Shown in pieces: positions 34,828-40,950 of a DNA stretch of 40,950 bases. The number at the start of each line of letters is the position of its first letter. The first letter of the stretch is position 1. The notes beneath the pieces are model-generated. The model did no database searches, was not told the DNA's origin, and saw only the letters and a list, made by a program, of their open reading frames with translations. A program made the translations under genes and the position numbers. Origin of the DNA: Lachnospiraceae bacterium (GTDB lineage: Bacteria > Bacillota > Clostridia > Lachnospirales > Lachnospiraceae); NCBI GenBank assembly GCA_016282915.1, contig JAEELW010000070.1, forward strand, positions 1 to 40,950, given 5' to 3'.

Positions 34828-35718
34828 TCAGCTTTCGAAGTCACGGCAGAAGAGCCGGGCGGGGCGGTGGCCGGGGCCGGTAATGTATTTTTCCGTTTCC
34901 CGGACGAAGGGCTGCATCTTACGGCGGAAATTCGCAGTGAGGAGCGGCCGGTTTAAGACGATCTCGTAAACCTTCTGCAGCTGGTTGAGCGTAAAGTGTT
35001 CCGGCAGCAGGTAAAAGAGGACCGGACTGCTCAGTTCGGCTTCACGGCGCAGCTTAAGGAAGGCTTTAAGGATGATCAGGGCGTGGTCGAAAGCAAAGCC
35101 CTCGTTGTTTAAGATCTGATAGGAATGCGTTTCTTTTCTCGCATCGCAGCGGCAGTTTTCGCGGATGACGGCGGAGAGAACGCATTCTTCTTTGTTTTCC
35201 AGAAGGATACGGTAAGTGCGCTCGCTTGAGGCAGCTTGCGCATCCGCTTTTTTGCTTTCCTCATTTTCTTCTATCCGGAAATCGAACCAGGCGGCCTTCC
35301 AGGCATCGCTGCCTGCGTGGAGCCGGTAATCCGCGGGATCGATCAGTGATAGAAAGGCCTGGGAGACGATCCAGCCGCGGGGATCCCGTCCCCGTTCGCT
35401 GAACATGCCGACGGGTTCGAGATAGGCTTCCGACACATTGGTCTCTTCTTTAAGCTCCCGCGAGGCAGTCTCATCTATGCTTTCATTCTCCCGGCAGAAG
35501 CCGCCGGGGAGCGCCCACAGGCCTTTATACGGATGGCCGCCGCGCTGTATCATCAAAAGCTTCAGCTTGTTCTCCGGATCGCGCCGGTATGTATCGCCTT
35601 CCTCCTGCATCAGGGAGAAAACGGCGATATCGGCAGTCAGCGAGGGCGCCGGCCAGGCGCTGCGGTCATAGTTCTTCAGAAATTCCTTTTCCTCTTTTTT
35701 GCTTGATCCTGAGTTCAT
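34828..35718 (-). CDS. Nudix hydrolase / winged-helix protein, NrtR type
   Basis: The 296-residue protein has an N-terminal Nudix domain and a C-terminal winged helix. The Nudix box GGFCRENESIDETASRELKEETNV (72-95) keeps the REL.EE catalytic core; the usual Gly after EE is Asn. The C-terminal PEHFTLNQLQKVYEIVLNRP...NFRRKM (239-268) is the helix-turn-helix signature of the NrtR family, whose known members bind ADP-ribose and repress NAD genes. An insert of about 50 residues between the domains is rich in Lys, Glu and Ala. It lies 176 bases after the PurA-like gene on the same strand, with AAAGGTG as ribosome binding site. No NAD gene is nearby, so it may instead answer to the product of the PurA-like enzyme (inference). 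Confidence 0.85.
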   Translation of the reverse strand: MNSGSSKKEEKEFLKNYDRSAWPAPSLTADIAVFSLMQEEGDTYRRDPENKLKLLMIQRGGHPYKGLWALPGGFCRENESIDETASRELKEETNVSEAYLEPVGMFSERGRDPRGWIVSQAFLSLIDPADYRLHAGSDAWKAAWFDFRIEENEESKKADAQAASSERTYRILLENKEECVLSAVIRENCRCDARKETHSYQILNNEGFAFDHALIILKAFLKLRREAELSSPVLFYLLPEHFTLNQLQKVYEIVLNRPLLTANFRRKMQPFVRETEKYITGPGHRPARLFCRDFES

Positions 35719-35894
35719 ATCGGCTGCACCTTTATCTGTGGTTATATATCCTGTGATATCTTGAGAAACGGCTCTTCGTCATGGCGTCGGAGCGTCGGAC
35801 CGGAACCGGAGAGCTGTCATCGCTTACAGTTTATAATGTACGTATTCATTTTTCAAGTCCCGGGGACAGGGCTCCGCTTAAAGCTATGGGCGCT

Positions 35895-37100
35895 TCAGTA
35901 CGGTGAACCCTGTCGTGTGTCTTTTGCTTCACGTGACGCGGACAGATAGAAGCGGCCGAAGGTCTCTTTGATCTCGGGCAGCCGGCAGAAACGCGCCACA
36001 TCGATATCGCCTCCGGCACAGAGGATACGGCCGTGGCTTTCGTTTAAATGGGTAAGGAACAGGGTAGCGGTCCGGGGCTCTATGCCGGCAGCGTCCAGGT
36101 CTTCCCTGACGGGGCGGACGAAATCCGCGGCACTGCCGTGGCGGGCAAAACGCAGGCTGCCCTGCCAGGGGTTGGGGATATTTGTTTTGTCTTTTTCAAT
36201 GAGGCCCAGATCCCTGTCACTGCATTCGTTTGCCAGCGGGCCGGCACCGTGTTTGGTCACATAGCTGCGGCTGATGTAAACGGGCTCGGGGAGCGGCAGA
36301 TGATACTTTTTTGCGAGCATGCAGGGATTGGTCAGTCCCGTCCGGGAGCCGGTCACATGGGGGAGCGAAGCCTTGCAGCAGGCATCCAGCAAAAGTCCCT
36401 GGCCGTTTTCAAATATGATATCCTCCCTCTTTTGCAGGAAGCTTTCGCTATCTTCAACGATGCTGATCCGGGCCGCATTCCGCATCATCTGCTCCACGGC
36501 GTTTTCGATCACGGCATCGGAACGCAGCAAGTCGCCGTATTCCCCGGAAGGCGCCGGCAGCCCGGCCCGCTCAAGACGGGCCGGAAGATATTCGCAGCGG
36601 ATCTCCGTGAGTTTCTTTACCAGATGATCGGCGCTTTTGGAGAGGAAATCGGCAGCGCACACGCCGAAACCGGCTTTCGTGCGCAGATCGGCTTCGTAGA
36701 TCCCCATGCCGCAGCTGCCGTGTCTTTTGTTTCCGCGGGCGGTCTCCAGAGCCATATTGGTGAGCACGTCATCGATCAGGACGACCGGAGTGCTGCTGTC
36801 GCAGAAGATGCGCACGTCACCACCGCCGGCAAGGCGGAAAGCGTCGATCTCGTCCTGCAGTTTATAGAGGTCCGGATAGAAGGTCTCTGCCCAGAAGGTA
36901 TCGGCACCGCGGAAGGAGCCGGAGCCCAGCTGGTGGAAGACAAAGCGTTTTTCGCCGCACTCCACCGTATGTCCGGACTGGGCCCCGCCGTTGTGCCGGA
37001 TCACCAGAGGGGCATCGCCCCTCTGGCAGAAAAGATCCACGGCAAGTCCTTTTCCTTCGTCTCCGTATCCTTTTCCGATGATCGCATATACTTTGGTCAT
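35895..37100 (-). CDS. divergent adenylosuccinate synthetase homologue
   Basis: The 401-residue protein is clearly of the PurA fold but shorter than the usual ~425-430. It keeps the P-loop GYGDEGKG with Asp14 and the QSGHTV loop with His44, the counterparts of the catalytic Asp13 and His41 of E. coli PurA, and also FENGQGLLLD and VTKHGAGP. It loses the conserved aspartate/IMP loop TTGRRRR, which reads NPWQGSLRF (about 310-318), and the guanine-recognition TKLD, which reads THLN (350-353). It therefore probably joins a different acceptor or nucleotide, or uses another triphosphate. It starts 2 bases after the vWA gene, so it is not an ordinary housekeeping purA. Whether a true purA exists elsewhere cannot be seen here. 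Confidence 0.82.
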   Translation of the reverse strand: MTKVYAIIGKGYGDEGKGLAVDLFCQRGDAPLVIRHNGGAQSGHTVECGEKRFVFHQLGSGSFRGADTFWAETFYPDLYKLQDEIDAFRLAGGGDVRIFCDSSTPVVLIDDVLTNMALETARGNKRHGSCGMGIYEADLRTKAGFGVCAADFLSKSADHLVKKLTEIRCEYLPARLERAGLPAPSGEYGDLLRSDAVIENAVEQMMRNAARISIVEDSESFLQKREDIIFENGQGLLLDACCKASLPHVTGSRTGLTNPCMLAKKYHLPLPEPVYISRSYVTKHGAGPLANECSDRDLGLIEKDKTNIPNPWQGSLRFARHGSAADFVRPVREDLDAAGIEPRTATLFLTHLNESHGRILCAGGDIDVARFCRLPEIKETFGRFYLSASREAKDTRQGSPY

Positions 37101-37102
37101 AG

Positions 37103-37996
37103 TCAGAAAAACAATCCTTTCTTTGCACCGGGCAGTTTCAGTTCCCGCAGCGCGGAATCAATGACCGGCTGCTTATCATCCGGCCATTGGCGGATGATGT
37201 CATTTTGTTTCATGCCGTTCGTATACTGCATGATGCTGATGATGAGCTCGGGGATGGTATCGACCCGCTGGGGCGACAGCATCACATTGCGGCCGGATAA
37301 AAGCTGTACAAAATCGTTCGCACGATCCCCCGGGTTGTTGACCAGAAAGATGTGGAAGATCTCGAATTTTTCCGAGGCTTTTTTCAGTATGCTTTTCGTA
37401 TCGCAGTTCAGCGTTTCATTAAAGACACGATTAAAGGAAGCTTCGATCCCGACGGTGCGGCAGTCCGCTCCGTCACCGATCGTGAACAGGAAGCCTTTTT
37501 TGCCGCGCTTTTGCTGTGCATCCAGAAGCGTATGTTCCGCGGCAAAGTGCCACAGATAATTGGGGACCACGTCTCCGTTGCCTGCGTTTTCCAGCCACAG
37601 ATCAAAGAGCTGTTCGGCAATACGGATATCCGACTCGAACTGTGTGACCTGCAGGGGGGCCTGGTCCTGGAAATCCCCGTAGGCGGCAAACAGTATTGCG
37701 GGATCGGGGACCGGCTGCAGCGAGTAGAGTTTCATCATGGTCTCGTGCAGGGATTCCTTTGCGATCTGCTTCGACAGGTATCCCATGGAACCGGTCACGT
37801 CCAGACCGATGATGATGGGGGTGGATTCGGGATGATCCTCGGAATCCCTGGCCTCCCTGAAGCTGATGAAGCGGGGATCGAAGCGCTGGTCGATCTGCCT
37901 GCGCCGAAAGATCTCCCTTTCACTTGTGGCAGTGCCGATGTTGCGGCTGCTTTTTAAGCGGCTCCAGTCCGATGCGTTGTAACTTCCTCTTCCCAT
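37103..37996 (-). CDS. vWA-domain protein with intact MIDAS
   Basis: The 297-residue cytoplasmic protein has a basic N-terminal stretch (about 1-55) and a von Willebrand A domain (about 58-260). The metal-ion-dependent adhesion site DVTGS (Asp66, Thr68, Ser70) is complete, and later strands carry FAAYGDFQD and TIGDGAD, which could supply the remaining ligands. Intracellular vWA proteins in bacteria usually act as metal-dependent assembly partners of kinases, AAA+ proteins or stress systems such as TerY. Here the partners would be the pseudokinase-like protein encoded 15 bases upstream and the PurA-like enzyme 2 bases downstream. AGGAGG precedes the ATG. Confidence 0.85.
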   Translation of the reverse strand: MGRGSYNASDWSRLKSSRNIGTATSEREIFRRRQIDQRFDPRFISFREARDSEDHPESTPIIIGLDVTGSMGYLSKQIAKESLHETMMKLYSLQPVPDPAILFAAYGDFQDQAPLQVTQFESDIRIAEQLFDLWLENAGNGDVVPNYLWHFAAEHTLLDAQQKRGKKGFLFTIGDGADCRTVGIEASFNRVFNETLNCDTKSILKKASEKFEIFHIFLVNNPGDRANDFVQLLSGRNVMLSPQRVDTIPELIISIMQYTNGMKQNDIIRQWPDDKQPVIDSALRELKLPGAKKGLFF

Positions 37997-38011
37997 AATA
38001 TTTTCCTCCTT

Positions 38012-38917
38012 TCAGATTTGAATGTTCGTTTTTGCAAAGCGGCGTCCGCCAAAGCCTTTTTCGATCACCTCATCCCAGAGAGCAAAGTCGTCATAGGCAT
38101 TTCTCTTCGGTGCGGAGTTCAGAAAAGCGGTGAATTCCTTCGGGATCCCGCTGCGGTTCACACCCAGGATACGCGAAGCCGTGGAACGGACAGCCTTCAG
38201 ATCTCCGGCGGAACCTTCGGAAGCGTATCCCGCCTCCCACCAGTGACCGATCAGTACGGCGTGGTGGGTGAAGGGGTCGACCGCCAGGCTGTTTTCCGAG
38301 ATACCGTTGTGGGCCAGGTCGCTGTAGGCCAGTACGCAGCAGATGTTCTCCATACGCGAGACCACCCATGCGGCATGTTCCGCGGAGAGAGCACCGAGGA
38401 GAGGCAGGGGGAACAGATTGCCTGCTCTCCTGTAGGCCAGCAGCAGTCCGCCGTTTTCCAGGAGGTAACTGCCGGCAGCGACCGGAAAGCAGTCACGCAG
38501 GCCTTTCATATCGGCGGGGGGGAAGGAGAGCCGCTGCAGGGCTCGTTCCTGGGCTTCCGCCAGCGCCCGCGCTTCTTTCTTAAAATGAAAGAGAAAGGCT
38601 TCGCGGGTCAGGTACATGGTGACGGAAGGACCGTCGTCACAGCGGTAGAGGTAACGGATCGTGATATCGTTATCGTCCGCGCTTTTCAGATACGCATATT
38701 CCGCGGAATGCCAGAGCGCATCTTCATTTCTTACTTCCTCCGCTTTCCGTTCGTGTGTCTCACGGAGGTAGCGGAGCATCCGGCCGCGGAATTCTTTATA
38801 TCCGCGCAGCTGCTCATCGGAGAAATGAAAGCGGCTGCCGCAGTATTCGCAATACAGCGCCCCGCTACTGTCAACGGAGAGCTCGCCGTTACAGTTTTCA
38901 CATTTGAAGCTCAGCAT
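38012..38917 (-). CDS. zinc-ribbon protein with pseudokinase-like domain
   Basis: The 301-residue protein starts at the ATG at 38915-38917 with AGAGGA before it; the frame extends upstream but across the promoter. A zinc ribbon (CENCNG ... CEYCGS, about 5-27) is followed by a helical linker and then by a region that follows the plan of a protein kinase fold: a possible alpha-C helix (FHFKKEARALAEAQ), then DLAHNGISENSLAVDPFTHHAVLIGHWW (about 200-227). The last segment aligns in pattern with the HxD..N catalytic loop and DFG strand of kinases, but the catalytic Asp and the DFG Asp are both absent. It should be a non-catalytic kinase relative. It heads the operon with the vWA and PurA-like genes. 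The kinase assignment is motif-based and moderate. Confidence 0.65.
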   Translation of the reverse strand: MLSFKCENCNGELSVDSSGALYCEYCGSRFHFSDEQLRGYKEFRGRMLRYLRETHERKAEEVRNEDALWHSAEYAYLKSADDNDITIRYLYRCDDGPSVTMYLTREAFLFHFKKEARALAEAQERALQRLSFPPADMKGLRDCFPVAAGSYLLENGGLLLAYRRAGNLFPLPLLGALSAEHAAWVVSRMENICCVLAYSDLAHNGISENSLAVDPFTHHAVLIGHWWEAGYASEGSAGDLKAVRSTASRILGVNRSGIPKEFTAFLNSAPKRNAYDDFALWDEVIEKGFGGRRFAKTNIQI

Positions 38918-38969
38918 TTGTCGCGTCCTCTCTTTCGATCGGGATTGATGATGTCTTGTTGCGAATATA

Positions 38970-38998
38970 ATGATAATATCAAATCGATAATATGTCAA
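38970..38998 (-). promoter_or_regulatory. promoter of operon B
   Basis: On the minus strand a perfect TTGACA (38993-38998) and TATCAT (38970-38975) are 17 bases apart, about 53 bases before the zinc-ribbon start. Between 38999 and 39090 only an A-rich run on the minus strand is seen and no gene. Confidence 0.75.
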
Positions 38999-39093
38999 GA
39001 GGAAATCTTTTGTTTTTTTTTTCAAAACGCCACAGGAGACGGAGGAGTATAGGAAGATCGATATCCGGAGCGGCTGATCATTGAAGGACAGGC

Positions 39094-39124
39094 ATAAAAT
39101 ATGCCGCAGCGTGATAACTGCGGC
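39094..39124 (-). terminator. probable terminator of the 39229-39717 gene
   Basis: GCCGCAG and CTGCGGC form a perfect 7-base-pair stem with an 8-base loop (39103-39124), followed on the minus strand by ATATTTTAT. On the plus strand only AGGATCTTTT follows, so the minus direction fits a little better. The rest of 39125-39228 holds nothing I recognise. Confidence 0.45.
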
Positions 39125-39228
39125 AGGATCTTTTATAAAGCGGCAGGATGGAGAGAGAAAAAGAACGGCTATCCGGAGAAGGATGCTCCGGAACCGGGCG
39201 GCAGGTGGGAAAAGAAGAACAGCACCTC

Positions 39229-39717
39229 CTACATCATTTTCTGAACGGCGAGGCCGTAGAAGAGGGGGGTGAGGATACCCTGGATATTCTGGGAGTTTTT
39301 ACCCCAGTCAATGATCTGCGTGGGTAAAGCGCATTTCGACAGGATCTCGACTACGGTCTGCATATCGTTGTAGGGAAAAATATGCACTTTGATATCCTCC
39401 CCCCAGGAAGCCAGGGAAACTCCTTCGTGCAGCTCAAAAAAGACGCCGCCGCAGCCGTCGGGATATTCGCCGGTATGTTTTATATTCTGCATATATCTGA
39501 GGCGTTCCGCCAGAAACATCACCTGTGCGTTTACCAGATATCTGTCATAAGCCTGTGCAGCCAAGAGCGTGCCCTCCTTATACGGTAAATTCGCTTCACG
39601 GAATACATTGTATATCACTTTCCGCTGCTTGACAATCCCATAGGCAGATCGCAGCATTCCGGGGGGGCCGATCCCGTGAAGTATCTCCTCTGTTTCGATA
39701 GTTCTGATCGATCGCAT
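39229..39717 (-). CDS. unrecognised 162-residue protein
   Basis: I recognise no family. The frame is well formed and ends in TGA/TAA before the probable terminator. The start is uncertain: ATG at 39715-39717 and GTG at 39721-39723 are both possible, and neither has a clear Shine-Dalgarno sequence. The N-terminal half is basic (VKQRKVIYNVFREANLPYKEGTLLAAQAYDRYLVNAQVMF), the centre is rich in Gly and aromatics (YPDGCGGVFFELHEGVSLASW), and the last 20 residues are hydrophobic. No signal peptide or membrane helix is evident. It is divergent from clpB and may share the CIRCE region, but no promoter for it is visible. Confidence 0.6.
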   Translation of the reverse strand: MRSIRTIETEEILHGIGPPGMLRSAYGIVKQRKVIYNVFREANLPYKEGTLLAAQAYDRYLVNAQVMFLAERLRYMQNIKHTGEYPDGCGGVFFELHEGVSLASWGEDIKVHIFPYNDMQTVVEILSKCALPTQIIDWGKNSQNIQGILTPLFYGLAVQKMM

Positions 39718-39837
39718 CGCCACAAGCCGGATCTCGTGTCATTTGTCAATTTTTTGTAAATAATTCCGTTTTGGTGATGAGCTTCATGATTGAAAATGCT
39801 TTATTTACAGGCGTTAACAAAAGACTTGAAATAATTG

Positions 39838-39879
39838 TTAGCACTCGGGCTTGACGAGTGCTAACAAGAGTGCTATAGT
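39838..39879 (+). promoter_or_regulatory. CIRCE operator and clpB promoter
   Basis: TTAGCACTC (39838-39846), nine bases, GAGTGCTAA (39856-39864): a perfect CIRCE element, the HrcA repressor site. TTGACG (39851-39856) inside it and an extended -10 TGC-TATAGT (39871-39879) are 17 bases apart, so HrcA would cover the -35 box and release it on heat stress. Confidence 0.95.
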
Positions 39880-39944
39880 AAGATGCGTAAGGAAAAACCT
39901 TGGGCTTCTTTCTTTATATGGTGAGACGGAGGAGGTGAAGCTTT

Positions 39945-40950
39945 ATGAACATACAGAAATTTACACAGAATTCCATACAGGCGATGCAGGATATGGAAAA
40001 ATATGCCGTGGAATACGGCAACCAGGAGCTGGAGCAGGAACATCTGCTTTATGCACTGCTGAAGCTGGACGATTCCCTGATCCTGAAGCTCGTGGAAAAG
40101 ATGGAGATCAATACGGAGCATTTCACGGACCGTACGGAACAGGCGATCAGAAAACGTGTGAAAGTGCAGGGCGGTGAGCTCCATATAGGGGCGGATCTTA
40201 ACAAAGCCCTGATCTCGGCCGAGGATGAAGCGAAAGCCATGGGTGACGATTATGTTTCCGTGGAACATCTGATGCTGGCTATGATCCGCCATCCGAACCG
40301 TGAGATCAAGGCGATGTTTACGGAGTACGGTCTCACCCGTGAGCGCTTCCTTTCGGCACTGCAGCAGGTGCGCGGGAACCAGCGGGTGACAACGGACAAT
40401 CCCGAAGCCACCTATGACACACTGGAGAAATACGGACAGGATCTGGTGGAAAGGGCAAGGCAGCAGAAGCTGGATCCGGTGATCGGACGGGATGCCGAGA
40501 TACGGAACGTGATCCGCATCCTTTCACGGAAGACCAAGAATAATCCCGTGCTGATCGGCGAACCCGGCGTAGGTAAGACGGCAGTGGTGGAAGGTCTTGC
40601 GCAGCGTATCGTACGCGGGGATGTGCCGGGAGGTCTGAAAGACAAAAAGATCTTCGGGCTGGATATGGGCGCGCTGGTGGCCGGCGCGAAATACCGCGGT
40701 GAATTTGAGGAACGTCTGAAAGCCGTGCTCGAGGAGGTAAAGAAGAGTGAAGGACAGATCATCCTCTTTATCGATGAACTGCATACCATCGTGGGCGCAG
40801 GCAAGACGGACGGGGCACTGGATGCCGGAAATATGCTGAAGCCCATGCTGGCCAGGGGCGAGCTGCATTGTATCGGGGCGACCACGCTGGATGAATACCG
40901 TAAATATATCGAGAAGGATCCGGCGCTGGAGCGGCGTTTCCAGCCGGTAC
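39945..40950 (+). CDS. clpB: ClpB disaggregase, 5' part (runs off the right edge)
   Basis: The first 335 codons of a Hsp100 ATPase that, with DnaK, pulls apart protein aggregates. GGAGGAGGTGAAG precedes the ATG. The N-terminal Clp repeat domain (about 1-145: [42 protein letters not shown]) is followed by the first AAA+ domain with [16 protein letters not shown], Walker A GEPGVGKT (205-212), Walker B LFIDELH and sensor [11 protein letters not shown]. The sequence type is ClpB rather than ClpC (no ClpC-specific NPYSR.. motifs; TYDTLEKYG is typical). The CIRCE element places it in the HrcA regulon. The second AAA+ domain is outside the window. Confidence 0.95.
   Translation, partial: MNIQKFTQNSIQAMQDMEKYAVEYGNQELEQEHLLYALLKLDDSLILKLVEKMEINTEHFTDRTEQAIRKRVKVQGGELHIGADLNKALISAEDEAKAMGDDYVSVEHLMLAMIRHPNREIKAMFTEYGLTRERFLSALQQVRGNQRVTTDNPEATYDTLEKYGQDLVERARQQKLDPVIGRDAEIRNVIRILSRKTKNNPVLIGEPGVGKTAVVEGLAQRIVRGDVPGGLKDKKIFGLDMGALVAGAKYRGEFEERLKAVLEEVKKSEGQIILFIDELHTIVGAGKTDGALDAGNMLKPMLARGELHCIGATTLDEYRKYIEKDPALERRFQPV

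Noticed and set aside
35895-37100. Phage PurZ (2-aminoadenine synthesis)
   Set aside because: The catalytic Asp of the GDEGKG loop, which I expect to be altered in PurZ, is kept, and no phage genes or DNA polymerase are near.
36048-37559. 503-codon plus-strand frame opposite the PurA-like gene
   Set aside because: It crosses two real minus-strand genes with clear motifs and has no domain of its own.

Overview
The window looks like a chromosomal segment of an anaerobic, low-to-mid GC Gram-positive bacterium of the Clostridia, most likely Lachnospiraceae. The pointers are a monomeric [FeFe] hydrogenase beside a ferredoxin-type aldo/keto reductase, a CIRCE operator in front of clpB, a BirA-type operator in front of bioY, a long-form hibernation factor behind rho, and two giant exported proteins with InlB-type (Flg_new) repeats. 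The family placement is inference; no rRNA or tRNA gene was seen.

Layout. 1-352: 3' end of an unrecognised gene. 506-6031: giant exported beta-solenoid/InlB-repeat/Ig-like protein. 6375-7249: LytTR response regulator with a degraded receiver, plus a possible tiny ORF. 7377-9516 (minus): malic enzyme followed by a YhcC-like radical SAM protein, divergent from rho-hpf (9849-11887). 12109-12723 (minus): bioY under a BirA-like operator. 12841-13246: a promoter followed by about 360 bases of strongly structured noncoding sequence. 13247-16464: a GT4 glycosyltransferase translationally coupled to a GH13 alpha-glucosidase. 16575-19246: aldo/keto reductase and [FeFe] hydrogenase. 19352-25492: second giant exported protein, with a near-identical terminator element on each side. 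25723-26814: lipoprotein.

Two operons are hard to assign and are the best candidates for undescribed systems. (A) 27028-34777, plus strand, behind a good extended -10 promoter: a tandem-GNAT-like protein, a 1280-residue charged helical protein with three copies of an FDL motif about 310-330 residues apart, a 7TM protein without an output domain, a 7TM protein carrying a shortened GGDEF-like remnant, and a second tandem-GNAT-like protein that resembles the first. (B) 38917 down to 34828, minus strand, behind a TTGACA/TATCAT promoter: zinc-ribbon pseudokinase-like protein, vWA (MIDAS) protein, a divergent adenylosuccinate-synthetase homologue whose aspartate-binding and guanine-recognition motifs are changed, and, after a 176-base gap, a Nudix plus winged-helix protein of NrtR type. 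In B the set suggests a nucleotide-like metabolite made or sensed under control of a vWA/pseudokinase pair; this is inference.

The window ends with an unrecognised minus-strand gene (39229-39717) and, behind a perfect CIRCE element and promoter, the first 335 codons of clpB, which runs off the right edge.
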